Source: Bacteroidales bacterium
Lineage (GTDB): Bacteria; Bacteroidota; Bacteroidia; Bacteroidales; WRLA01
Assembly: GCA_009777825.1 (NCBI GenBank)
Contig: WRLA01000013.1
Location: forward strand, 1-52,993
Length of the DNA stretch: 52,993 nt
Direction: 5' to 3'
This document shows positions 31,361 through 40,061 of the stretch, one piece after another. The position numbers were made by a program, and so were the translations under genes. The notes beneath the pieces are model-generated. The model was not told the DNA's origin. It ran no database searches and saw only the letters and a list, made by a program, of their open reading frames with translations. How positions within the stretch are numbered: position 1 is the stretch's first letter; each line of letters begins with the position of its first letter.

Positions 31361-31972
31361 ATGAAAAAGGCAACAGTATTTTTTAATATTTTAGGCATTG
31401 CAGGCATTCTCTTATTGCATGGTTGTATCACTATAGACGGGTTAACCAGCGGTTATTCACGACTATCCGAAGAAGACAAAAACCAAATAGTGTTCTCGGA
31501 CACGCAAGATAATATATGCGAACTGAGTAAAAACGGGAAAATATACGCTATCACAGGCGATCAACTTTATAAATGTATTGAAACACAAGAGAATGTCATG
31601 GTTTACAAGTGGGTGCCGCATTGTACCGGTTCTCATTGTTATCTGTTATCTTACGTTCAATCGTATTGCGACTCGCATGGATTTACCTTATATGTCATAG
31701 CCGACTATTATGACAGTACAAGAATGTTTAGAGAGCAAGAAAATATTTCACTGCCTCTTTTTAGTGCAAACGAAAAATATTATAAAACAAAGTATCGTAA
31801 CAGATACACAAAGTTATTTGTGAAAGATTTAATAAAAGATGAAAAATTGGCTAAGGAGATTTGGTATAAAAATATGCTTATTTTTAGTTATGGGAAATTG
31901 ACGACATATTCATTGAAGTTGGAAGATGATGATGCGAACGGGTCGGGAATATTAAAACCATGGAACGAATGA
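31361..31972 (+). CDS. Small lipoprotein of unknown function
   Basis: This 203-residue protein has a lipoprotein signal peptide (ILGIAGILLLHGC). The mature part begins ITIDGLTSGYSRLSEEDKN and includes GKIYAITGDQLYKCI, PHCTGSHCYLL and GFTLYVIADYYDS. The last resembles segments of short Bacteroidetes proteins that look thioredoxin-like, but no catalytic CxxC is present and I do not assign a fold. It is AT-rich compared with asd downstream and lies just inside the 22-bp inverted repeat that bounds 31110-35042. Confidence 0.65.
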   Translation: MKKATVFFNILGIAGILLLHGCITIDGLTSGYSRLSEEDKNQIVFSDTQDNICELSKNGKIYAITGDQLYKCIETQENVMVYKWVPHCTGSHCYLLSYVQSYCDSHGFTLYVIADYYDSTRMFREQENISLPLFSANEKYYKTKYRNRYTKLFVKDLIKDEKLAKEIWYKNMLIFSYGKLTTYSLKLEDDDANGSGILKPWNE

Positions 31973-32008
31973 TTAAAAAATCATCTTGCGTATTCGATAA
32001 AAACGTCG

Positions 32009-32016
32009 TACTTTTG
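32009..32016 (+). promoter_or_regulatory. Promoter -7 box of asd, flanked by direct repeats
   Basis: TACTTTTG lies 35 bp before the ATG at 32051. ATTCGATAAAA occurs on both sides (31992-32002 and 32025-32035), 33 bp apart, and might be a regulator site pair. Confidence 0.5.
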
Positions 32017-32050
32017 TCGTCCATATTCGATAAAATTGGGAATGGTTGTT

Positions 32051-33061
32051 ATGAAGATATGTAAAAAGATAGCCATCATAGGCGCCACCGGATTGGTGGG
32101 ACGAGAAGTTTTGAAAGTACTGCCGGAGTTTTTTGATATTGACGGCATCGAAGTCATTGTAGCGGCATCGCCGCAGTCGGCGGGAAAAGTGATTGATTTT
32201 CACGGAAAATCGTTGACAACGTGTTTGCCCGAAGAGGTCATCCGGCAGAAACCCGATATTGCTATTTTTGCGGTGGGCGCTGCCGTTTCACGACAATACG
32301 CGCCGCTTTTTGTTGACGCCGGCATCACCGTTGTGGACAACTCTTCCGCGTGGCGCATGGAGGCGTCGGCGCCGCTCGTCGTCCCCGAAATCAACGCTTT
32401 CGGCTTAAAAAAGTCCGACAAACTTATCGCCAACCCAAACTGTTCGACTATACAGTTGGTGATGGTCTTAGCGCCATTACATCAAAGATACGGTATCAAA
32501 CGGGTGGTCATTTCGACGTATCAATCCGTCAGTGGAAGCGGTTTAAAGGGCGTTTCGCAACTTATGAGCGAGCGAAGTTTCACGTCCCGTCATTGCGAAA
32601 AGATATACCCACATCCCATTGACCTCAATATCCTGCCTCTCGCCGGAAATTTTTCAGAAAACGGCTATACCGTCGAAGAGATAAAATTGGTGAACGAAAC
32701 ACGAAAAATCTTGGCTGCGCCCTCTCTTGCCGTAACGGCGACAGTTGTCCGTGTTCCCGTGCTGGTGGGACATTCGGAATCGGTGAATATTGAGTTTTTA
32801 GAAGAGTTTGATGTAGAGGAAGTTAGAACTGTTTTACGGCAAATGCCGGGCGTTGTGGTGCAGGATGATCCGCAAAACAATCTCTATCCGATGCCTCTGT
32901 TTGCGGAGGGGAGCAATGAGGTTTTTGTGGGACGTATCCGTCGGGACGAATCTCAACCCAAGTCGTTGAACTTGTGGATTGTGTCGGACAACCTGCGCAA
33001 AGGCGCCGCCACAAACGCCGTGCAAATCGCCAAATATCTTATTGACAATCAACTGATTTAA
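32051..33061 (+). CDS. asd: Aspartate-semialdehyde dehydrogenase
   Basis: Asd reduces aspartyl phosphate to the semialdehyde on the path to lysine, threonine, methionine and diaminopimelate. The N-terminal NADP site is IAIIGATGLVGREVL. The catalytic cysteine lies in NPNCSTIQLV near residue 130, and the next hallmark is STYQSVSGSGLKG. The end shows VGRIRRDESQPKSLNLWIVSDNLRKGAATNAVQIA. Start codons at 32042 and 32051 are both possible. Between ERSF and IYPHPIDLNILP, where relatives have a short variable loop, the DNA ACGTCCCGTCATTGCGA matches the repeat at 16336 exactly. ribF follows after 26 bp. Confidence 0.94.
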   Translation: MKICKKIAIIGATGLVGREVLKVLPEFFDIDGIEVIVAASPQSAGKVIDFHGKSLTTCLPEEVIRQKPDIAIFAVGAAVSRQYAPLFVDAGITVVDNSSAWRMEASAPLVVPEINAFGLKKSDKLIANPNCSTIQLVMVLAPLHQRYGIKRVVISTYQSVSGSGLKGVSQLMSERSFTSRHCEKIYPHPIDLNILPLAGNFSENGYTVEEIKLVNETRKILAAPSLAVTATVVRVPVLVGHSESVNIEFLEEFDVEEVRTVLRQMPGVVVQDDPQNNLYPMPLFAEGSNEVFVGRIRRDESQPKSLNLWIVSDNLRKGAATNAVQIAKYLIDNQLI

Positions 33062-33087
33062 ACAATTCACAAGTAACAGATTTCCCC

Positions 33088-34038
33088 ATGCAAGTAATCT
33101 ATGACATCGAACAAATCCCATCGCTCACGAAGCCCATTGTAACGGTTGGCATTTTCGACGGCGTACATTGCGGTCATCAGGAGATTTTCCGGCAGATGAA
33201 AGCCTTAGCCACGGAACCGAACCAAAAAACCGTCGCCATCACCTTCGAACCGCATCCGCGCATCGTGTTGAACAACAATCAGAACGACATCAGATTCATC
33301 AACATCCTTGAGAAAAAAATAGAACGTATCGCCCTGAGTGGCATTGATTATCTGCTCATTATAAATTTCACTCCCGCATTTGCCACTTTGTCGCCGGAAG
33401 ATTTTATCAGGGAATATTTGGTCAACAAACTGCGTATCGGTACTTTGGTCATCGGCTACGACCATCACTTCGGGAAGTCGCGCAGCGGGGATTACCACGA
33501 AATAGAACGGTTGGGCGTTGAATATGGTTTCGCGGTTGTCGAAGTCGGAGAGGTCTGTTGTGATGGCGATGTTGTCAGTTCAACAAGAATACGCGAGGCG
33601 CTGAAAAAGGGTGAGATAGAGAGCGCCAACAAATATTTGGGCTACCGTTACAGCATCACGGGAACGGTCGTTCACGGCAACATGCTGGGACGAAAGATGG
33701 GCTTCCCCACAGCCAACATCGCCCTGTCCGACCGCTACAAACTCATCACCGCCAACGGCGTGTACGCCTGTTACGTCTTAGTGGACGGAAAATGGTACGA
33801 GGGGATGGGAAATATCGGTTTCCGTCCGACCATCGAAAAAAGTTCGTTAACCGTTGAAGTCCACATCTTTAACTTCGACGAAGATATCTACGGAAAAACC
33901 ATTACCGCCGCCTTCGTCAAACGAATACGCGACGAAATAAAATTTCCCGACACCGAACACCTTAAACAACAGTTGGCGCAGGATAAAATCATGGTACAAG
34001 GGTGTATAAATGGCATCAAAAAACAACAAATAGCATAA
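33088..34038 (+). CDS. ribF: Bifunctional riboflavin kinase / FAD synthetase
   Basis: RibF phosphorylates riboflavin to FMN and adenylates it to FAD. The N-terminal nucleotidyltransferase motif is GIFDGVHCGHQEIF, with VITFEPHPR-like TFEPHPRIVL, YDHHFGKSRSGD and SSTRIREALKKG. The C-terminal kinase motif is GRKMGFPTANI, with GNIGFRPTI and VHIFNFDEDIYGK. Length (316) is normal. It lies in a short co-directional run with asd and the M28 peptidase gene. Confidence 0.96.
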   Translation: MQVIYDIEQIPSLTKPIVTVGIFDGVHCGHQEIFRQMKALATEPNQKTVAITFEPHPRIVLNNNQNDIRFINILEKKIERIALSGIDYLLIINFTPAFATLSPEDFIREYLVNKLRIGTLVIGYDHHFGKSRSGDYHEIERLGVEYGFAVVEVGEVCCDGDVVSSTRIREALKKGEIESANKYLGYRYSITGTVVHGNMLGRKMGFPTANIALSDRYKLITANGVYACYVLVDGKWYEGMGNIGFRPTIEKSSLTVEVHIFNFDEDIYGKTITAAFVKRIRDEIKFPDTEHLKQQLAQDKIMVQGCINGIKKQQIA

Positions 34039-34045
34039 TACGATT

Positions 34046-35011
34046 ATGAAGAAAATAATAATTCCATTAATTTTCATACTGACAACAATGACCGCTTGTG
34101 CTCAAAATCAAGCGAATTCATATATGCTTGCCTCACCTGATAATGATGTTGTTCAATCAGATAGTTTACGAATTGTTCAACATTTGAAAACGATTACAAA
34201 AACGGACGGTTATCGCAATTACCAAAATATTTCTTTGCTCAATCAGACCGCGGAATATATTTTTTCCGTCTTCCAACAATATGCGGATACCGTTTTTTAT
34301 CAACCCTATCCGGTAGAAGGGGTAACATATAAAAATGTGGTTTGTCGTCTGGGAAATACTAACCACAAACCACTTGTTGTGGTTGGTGCTCATTACGATG
34401 TTTGTGGAAATCAAGAAGGTGCGGACGATAATGCCAGTGGCGTAGTTGGTTTATTGGAATTAGTTCGCCTGCTCTCAAAAGAAAAATTGAATTATCCTAT
34501 TGAAATCGTAGCATATAGCCTCGAAGAACCTCCATTTTTCCGAACAGAATATATGGGAAGTTACATACACGCAAAATCTCTAAACGATGCGGGGACATCT
34601 GTTTACGGTATGATTGCTTTGGAAATGATTGGGTATTTCGATGATAAAGCCAAATCACAATCCTACCCGGTAAAAGTGATGAAAGTTGCTTACGGAAGAA
34701 CAGGAAACTTTATATTGCTTGTCCGGAAAACAGGAACAGGAAAATTTGCAAAAAATCTCTCTGATAGTTTCAAAGATTTAGCGACAATTGACACGCACAA
34801 TCTCAAAGCACCATCGAAAATACAAGGGATTGATTTTTCCGACCACTTGAATTATTGGAAATTCGATTACGATGCACTAATGATTACCAATACAGCATTT
34901 TATCGCAATTACAATTATCATCAAAAAACCGACATAATGGAAACATTAGATATTTCCAAAATGATGCAAGTGATTGATGCCACCGCTTTGGCAATAATTA
35001 ATCTAAAATGA
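34046..35011 (+). CDS. M28-family metallopeptidase, secreted
   Basis: This 321-residue aminopeptidase-like enzyme binds two zinc ions. A lipoprotein-type signal peptide ends LTTMTACAQ. The zinc ligands are visible in order: GAHYDV (His), GADDNASGVV (Asp), AYSLEEPPF (Glu pair), ALEMIGYFD region, and the late NYHQKTD (His). It likely trims peptides in the periplasm or outside. It begins seven bases after ribF. Base composition is more AT-rich than ribF, so it may be a later addition. Its stop lies ten bases before the inverted 22-bp repeat. Confidence 0.88.
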   Translation: MKKIIIPLIFILTTMTACAQNQANSYMLASPDNDVVQSDSLRIVQHLKTITKTDGYRNYQNISLLNQTAEYIFSVFQQYADTVFYQPYPVEGVTYKNVVCRLGNTNHKPLVVVGAHYDVCGNQEGADDNASGVVGLLELVRLLSKEKLNYPIEIVAYSLEEPPFFRTEYMGSYIHAKSLNDAGTSVYGMIALEMIGYFDDKAKSQSYPVKVMKVAYGRTGNFILLVRKTGTGKFAKNLSDSFKDLATIDTHNLKAPSKIQGIDFSDHLNYWKFDYDALMITNTAFYRNYNYHQKTDIMETLDISKMMQVIDATALAIINLK

Positions 35012-35020
35012 TAGAAAAGA

Positions 35021-35042
35021 AAATTTTAATGCGTTTGCCCTG
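35021..35042 (-). repeat. 22-bp junction sequence, inverted copy
   Basis: It is the exact reverse complement of 31110-31131 and of 41814-41835. Copies 1 and 2 therefore form inverted ends around a 3.9-kb segment holding a lipoprotein gene, asd, ribF and the peptidase gene. Confidence 0.85.
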
Positions 35043-35073
35043 TGCGACGTTCATGTGCATCGAATAAAATCAC

Positions 35074-35081
35074 TATCTTTG
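35074..35081 (+). promoter_or_regulatory. Promoter -7 box of the restriction-modification genes
   Basis: TATCTTTG, 29 bp before the ATG at 35111. Confidence 0.65.
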
Positions 35082-35110
35082 CAAAGATTTATTTTTAATC
35101 ATCGGCATAC

Positions 35111-37531
35111 ATGAAATACAGCAATATTCGAGAGGAAGAGTTGAAAAACAAAGTGGAACAGGATTTTTTCGGCAAGTTCGACTGCACCGAAATTATCAAG
35201 AATATTGATTTTGCGGTGAAAGATGGGGAGACGTATTTATTATGGGCAGAGGCAAAAAGAAACCGTGATGACATCCTTGCCATGCTCGCCCAACTTGTGC
35301 TGACCATCGGCAAAGCCCGCACTTTCGACGAAATATTGCCGCCGCCGTTTCTCGGCTGTTACGACAACGAAAAAATCGCTTTCGTGCCATACTCCGAAGT
35401 TCAGGATATTTTCTACCAAAACGACTTCAACTGGAAAGTTGCCCCCTCCGACCACGAAACACGCGAGTTTAAACAAATTTACGCACAGATAGAAAACGTT
35501 ATCCAAGCCGCTCCTTGGCAGACATATATCTTTGATTTTGAGAGAGATGAGAAGGAACTGAAACGGTTTATCCGTGAAAATTTCGTGGTGGGGAAAACGG
35601 AGACTTCCAAAATCCGTATAGACAAGAATAACTTTATTACCATCTATAACAAATGGATTGACGCGGTGAAACCGACAATAGTCGCTGATTGGGATTTGGC
35701 AAAGAAAGCCGGAATTATTGACGGGGATTTTTATCTCGCCGACCTGCTTTCCATAGAAAATGAAACCATCGGCGAGAAACTGCACGTACTCTTGAAGACT
35801 AAATATTACGAATTCGACAAAAAAAGATTAGAGACGGGTTTTTTCACAATTGACCGGGCTGACTTCAACGATAATCAAAAAGCACACACCCAATTTTGGA
35901 ACAAATATGACCGACCTCCCAAAGAAGAATACTGGAACTATATTGTTGATAGAAGGGATTTGATTGTGCCTCAAGATATACGCGAGCGTAAAGGAAGTTT
36001 TTATACGCCGGGCATCTGGGTGGAACTCTCGCAGAAATATCTTGCCGACGTGCTGGGTGAGGATTGGCAAGACGAATACCACGTATGGGATTGTGCCGCC
36101 GGAACAGGTAATTTGCTGGTAGGACTGACCAACAAATACAACATTTGGGCTTCAACGCTTGACAAGCAAGATGTGGACGTGATGAAATACCGCATACAGA
36201 ATGGCGCAAACCTCTTGGAAAGCCATGTATTCCAATTCGACTTCCTGAACGATGATTTTTCCAAACTTCCGCAAGGGTTGCAGGATATTATCAATGACCC
36301 GAAAAGGCGTGAAAAGTTGATTATCTATATAAATCCGCCGTATGCGGAGGCTGATAACAGAAAAGGTGAAAGAAGAATAGGGGTTGCTGAATCGCAAATA
36401 CACAAAAAATATTCCGAATTAATGGGATACACAAAAAGAGAACTTTATATTCAATTTTTAACAAGGATTTATAAGGAAATCCCAAATTGTAAAATTGGAG
36501 AATTCTCTAAATTAAAAGCATTGCAAGCGCCACGATTTTATGAGTTCAGAAATTTTTTCAAAGCAAAACTGAAAAGATGTTTTATTGTTCCTGCCGACAG
36601 TTTTGACAATGTAAAAGGACAGTTTCCTATCGGTTTTAAAGTTTGGGACACAGACATTAAGGCTGATTTTAAACATATAAAAGCGGAAGCTTTTAATTTG
36701 GAAAGAATGTTTATCGGATACAAAGAAATATGGAATTATGATAATCAAAAATTGATCAACGATTGGGTAAAAACATTCCGAAAATCAGATTTAGGCTCTA
36801 TTGCGACAATAATCGGAGTAGGCAGCGATTTTCAAAATCAAAGATTAGTGCGATTCGGAGAGCCAAACATGAAAGTCCCAGCCGATAATCATCACTGGCA
36901 AATCACAGCAAATAATTTAATAGAAACTTGTATTTACTTCACCGTTCGTAAAATCATCCCCGCCACTTGGCTCAACGACCGCGACCAATTCCTCTACCCC
37001 AACAACGGGTGGGAAACCGACAATGAATTTCAAAACGATTGTCTCGCTTACACATTGTTCAACAATAACATATCCTCAAAACACGGCGCAAACCACTGGA
37101 TCCCATTCACCGAAAACGAAGTAAACGCCTGCGATAAATTCGACAGCCATTTTATGATAGGTTTTCTCAGCGGAAAAATCATCCAAAACGGATATTCCAA
37201 CCTGTTTGAACAGGAAGAAGACAAATTCTGCATCAAACGCGAATTTTCAAAAGAAGCAACATCCGTTTTCGACGCAGGACGGGAATTGTGGCGATACTAT
37301 CACACCGCCATCTCCTCCCCCTTTGGGGGAGGTCGGGAGGGGGGGGCAGTAAACGCTTCACTATACGACATCCGCGAATACTTCCAAGGACGCAGCGACA
37401 AAGGCACAATGAACAACAAATCCGACGATGAAACCTATAACGAACTTATTGAAAATCTGCGCATTGCGCTGAAAACATTGGCTAATAAAATCGAACCGAA
37501 AGTGTATGAATATGGTTTTTTGAAAGAGTAG
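35111..37531 (+). CDS. Type IIG-like restriction-modification enzyme, copy 1
   Basis: This 806-residue protein combines nuclease and adenine methylase. Near residues 40-50 a PD-(D/E)xK-like core appears as YLLWAEAKRNRDD (ExK). The N6-adenine methylase domain has motif I WDCAAGTGNLLVG near residue 330, preceded by RKGSFYTPGIWVELS, and motif IV IYINPPYAE near residue 415. Residues ~420-640 are the variable, probably target-recognising part. The end (VNASLYDIREYFQGR) is conserved with copy 2. Residues ~734-746 (SSPFGGGREGG) come from a GC-rich palindromic repeat. No separate methylase or restriction subunit is adjacent. The alternative, an orphan methylase-like antiphage protein, is possible. 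Confidence 0.82.
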   Translation: MKYSNIREEELKNKVEQDFFGKFDCTEIIKNIDFAVKDGETYLLWAEAKRNRDDILAMLAQLVLTIGKARTFDEILPPPFLGCYDNEKIAFVPYSEVQDIFYQNDFNWKVAPSDHETREFKQIYAQIENVIQAAPWQTYIFDFERDEKELKRFIRENFVVGKTETSKIRIDKNNFITIYNKWIDAVKPTIVADWDLAKKAGIIDGDFYLADLLSIENETIGEKLHVLLKTKYYEFDKKRLETGFFTIDRADFNDNQKAHTQFWNKYDRPPKEEYWNYIVDRRDLIVPQDIRERKGSFYTPGIWVELSQKYLADVLGEDWQDEYHVWDCAAGTGNLLVGLTNKYNIWASTLDKQDVDVMKYRIQNGANLLESHVFQFDFLNDDFSKLPQGLQDIINDPKRREKLIIYINPPYAEADNRKGERRIGVAESQIHKKYSELMGYTKRELYIQFLTRIYKEIPNCKIGEFSKLKALQAPRFYEFRNFFKAKLKRCFIVPADSFDNVKGQFPIGFKVWDTDIKADFKHIKAEAFNLERMFIGYKEIWNYDNQKLINDWVKTFRKSDLGSIATIIGVGSDFQNQRLVRFGEPNMKVPADNHHWQITANNLIETCIYFTVRKIIPATWLNDRDQFLYPNNGWETDNEFQNDCLAYTLFNNNISSKHGANHWIPFTENEVNACDKFDSHFMIGFLSGKIIQNGYSNLFEQEEDKFCIKREFSKEATSVFDAGRELWRYYHTAISSPFGGGREGGAVNASLYDIREYFQGRSDKGTMNNKSDDETYNELIENLRIALKTLANKIEPKVYEYGFLKE
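37312..37347 (+). repeat. In-frame GC-rich palindrome in restriction-modification copy 1
   Basis: CTCCTCCCCCTTTGGGGGAG is a near-perfect palindrome, followed by GTCGGGAGGGGGGGGC. It encodes SSPFGGGREGGA just before VNASLYDIREYF, and copy 2 has a different version of the element at the same site. Confidence 0.85.
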
Positions 37532-37546
37532 AAAATAAAGGGATAT

Positions 37547-40057
37547 ATGAAATACGGCAATATTAGAGAGGAAGAGTTGAAAAACAGCGTTGCGCAAGAT
37601 TTTTTCGGGAAATTTGACTGCACAAAAATCATCAAAAATATTGATTTTGCAGTGAAAAATGGGGAGACGTATTTATTATGGGCAGAGGCAAAAAGAAACC
37701 GTGATGACATCCTTGCCATGCTCGCCCAACTTGTGCTGACCATCGGCAAAGCCCGCACCTTTGACGAAATATTGCCGCCACCGTTCCTCGGCTGTTACGA
37801 CGACGAAAAAATCGCTTTTGTGCCATACTCCGAAGTTCAGGATATTTTCTACCAAAACGACTTCAACTGGAAAGTCGCCCCCTCCGACCACGAAACCCGC
37901 GAATTTAAACAGATTTACGCTCAGATAGAAAAAACCATCAACACCACCCCTTGGCAAACATACATCTTTGATTTTGAGAAAGATGAAAAGGAATTGAAAC
38001 GGTTTATCCGTGAAAATTTCGTGGTGGGGAAGATGGAGACTTCCAAAATCCGTATTGACAAGAATAACTTTATCACCGTTTACGGAAAATGGCTCGAAAC
38101 GGTGAAGCCGACCATAATTGCTGACTGGGCTTTGGCAAAGAAAGCCGGAATTATTGACGGTGATTTTTATTTGGCAGATTTGCTGTCTGAGGCACAAAAT
38201 GATGGCTATTTCACCATCAAAGATAAATTGTCGGTTCTTTTGAAAGCCCGTTTTTATGAAACCAGCCGACATGTTAATGAAGCGGGAATGTTCACTACAT
38301 CGCGTGTAGAATTTTCCGACAATCAAAAAGCACACACGCAGTTTTGGGCAAAGTACGAACGTCCACCTTTGGAAGAATATTGGGATTATATCGTGGACCG
38401 CCGTGATTTGATTGTACCACAGGATGTAAGAGAGCGCAAGGGTAGTTTTTATACACCGAAAATCTGGGTAGAACTCTCGCAAAAATATTTATCAGAGGTG
38501 TTTGGAGAGAATTGGCAAGACACATATTACGTGTGGGATTGCGCTGCCGGAACGGGAAATCTACTCGCGGGATTGACCAACAAAAATAATATCTGGGCGT
38601 CAACTCTTGATAAACAAGATGTTGACGTGATGAAAGATCGAATTGAAAACGGCGCCAACCTTTGGGAACAACAGGTTTTCCAGTTTGATTTCTTGAACGA
38701 CGACTTTTTACCAATCTCAAAAGGCGGAAAATTGCCCGATGAACTTTTTGATATTATCTCCGATGAAAATAAACGTAAAAGATTGATTATCTATATTAAT
38801 CCGCCGTATGCGGAACATGGAAACAGAACTACTTTTGCAGGCAAGGGAGAACATAAAGCAAAAGTATCTACAACAAGTAAAGTTTATCGTGATTTTCAAA
38901 ATATTGTAGGGACTGCCACACGAGAACTTTATGCCCAATTCTTTTTGAAAATTTATAAAGAAATACCCGATGCTAAATTGGCTTCTTTCAGCACTCCGAA
39001 ATTTATTAACGCCCAAAACTTTTTAAAATTCCGAAATTACTTTAAAGCAAGTTTCTTAAAAGGATTCATTTGTCAGGCAAATACCTTTGATAATGTCAAT
39101 GGTCATTTTCCAATAGGCTTTTTAATTTGGAACTTAGAAGAAAGAAAAAATATCTCCAAAATAGACACAGATATTATTTTTTCTAATGCTGATTTAAAAC
39201 ATTGTTGGCAAACAGGAAAAAAATCGTTTTACGCAGTAAATGAAAAAATATTTATAAGTGATTGGCTAAGAGTGTTTTATGACAAGAAAAATGAAAAAAT
39301 CGGTTATTTGATCCTCCCTGGAGTTGATATGCAACAGCAAAATGGAGTATATATTACTTCGCAACCGACAAAAAGTGATGTTTTACAACACAAAACAACA
39401 GGTATTACCATATATAATATAATGGAAATATCCATTTATTTGGCAGTACGACAATGTATCGCTCCGAATTGGTTAAATAACCGCGACCAATTTCTCTATC
39501 CCAACGATGGATGGGAAACGGATGAAGAATTTCAAAACAATTGCCTTACCTACGCCCTATTTAATAACAACATCTCATCAAAACACGGCGTAAACCATTG
39601 GATACCATTCACCGAAGGCGAAGTCGGATCGAAAAGCAAATTTACAAGTCACTTTATGGCAAGTTTTCTCAGCGGAAAAATCATCCAAAACGGATATTCC
39701 AACCTGTTTGAACAGGAAGAAGACAAATTCTGCATCAAACGCGAATTTTCAAAAGAAGCGACATCCGTTTTCGACGCAGGACGGGAATTGTGGAAATACT
39801 ACCATGCCGCGCTTGGAACTTTTCCATCTTCGGGAGTTCTCTCCCCCTTTGGGGAAGCCGGAGGGGGTGGGGCAGTAAACGCTTCACTATACGACATCCG
39901 CGAATACTTCCAAGGACGCAACGACAAAGGCACAATGAACAACAAATCCGACGATGAAACCTATAACGAACTTATTGAAAATCTGCGCATTGCGTTGAAA
40001 ATATTGGCAAAGAAAATCGAACCGAAAGTGTATGAATATGGATTTTTGAAAAAATAG
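37547..40057 (+). CDS. Type IIG-like restriction-modification enzyme, copy 2
   Basis: This 836-residue paralogue starts 15 bp after copy 1. The nuclease part (YLLWAEAKRNRDD), motif I (WDCAAGTGNLLAG) and motif IV (IYINPPYAE) are all kept. DNA identity with copy 1 is extreme at the ends: 37659-37758 equals 35223-35322 for 100 bases. The central region after the NPPY motif, about residues 425-650, is quite different and contains its own blocks such as FKASFLKGFICQANTFDNVNG. This fits two enzymes with different DNA targets. Residues ~759-775 (FPSSGVLSPFGEAGGGGA) derive from a palindromic repeat. Both genes share one promoter. Confidence 0.82.
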   Translation: MKYGNIREEELKNSVAQDFFGKFDCTKIIKNIDFAVKNGETYLLWAEAKRNRDDILAMLAQLVLTIGKARTFDEILPPPFLGCYDDEKIAFVPYSEVQDIFYQNDFNWKVAPSDHETREFKQIYAQIEKTINTTPWQTYIFDFEKDEKELKRFIRENFVVGKMETSKIRIDKNNFITVYGKWLETVKPTIIADWALAKKAGIIDGDFYLADLLSEAQNDGYFTIKDKLSVLLKARFYETSRHVNEAGMFTTSRVEFSDNQKAHTQFWAKYERPPLEEYWDYIVDRRDLIVPQDVRERKGSFYTPKIWVELSQKYLSEVFGENWQDTYYVWDCAAGTGNLLAGLTNKNNIWASTLDKQDVDVMKDRIENGANLWEQQVFQFDFLNDDFLPISKGGKLPDELFDIISDENKRKRLIIYINPPYAEHGNRTTFAGKGEHKAKVSTTSKVYRDFQNIVGTATRELYAQFFLKIYKEIPDAKLASFSTPKFINAQNFLKFRNYFKASFLKGFICQANTFDNVNGHFPIGFLIWNLEERKNISKIDTDIIFSNADLKHCWQTGKKSFYAVNEKIFISDWLRVFYDKKNEKIGYLILPGVDMQQQNGVYITSQPTKSDVLQHKTTGITIYNIMEISIYLAVRQCIAPNWLNNRDQFLYPNDGWETDEEFQNNCLTYALFNNNISSKHGVNHWIPFTEGEVGSKSKFTSHFMASFLSGKIIQNGYSNLFEQEEDKFCIKREFSKEATSVFDAGRELWKYYHAALGTFPSSGVLSPFGEAGGGGAVNASLYDIREYFQGRNDKGTMNNKSDDETYNELIENLRIALKILAKKIEPKVYEYGFLKK
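39838..39872 (+). repeat. In-frame GC-rich palindrome in restriction-modification copy 2
   Basis: TCTCCCCCTTTGGGGAAGCC followed by GGAGGGGGTGGGGC encodes LSPFGEAGGGGA at the same place as the copy 1 insertion. The flanking coding sequence is nearly identical, but the element itself and its left flank differ. Confidence 0.85.
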
Positions 40058-40061
40058 CAAT

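Noticed and set aside
31992-32035. Phage attachment site from the ATTCGATAAAA direct repeat
   Set aside because: The repeats are only 33 bp apart around a promoter and no integrase or element lies between them.
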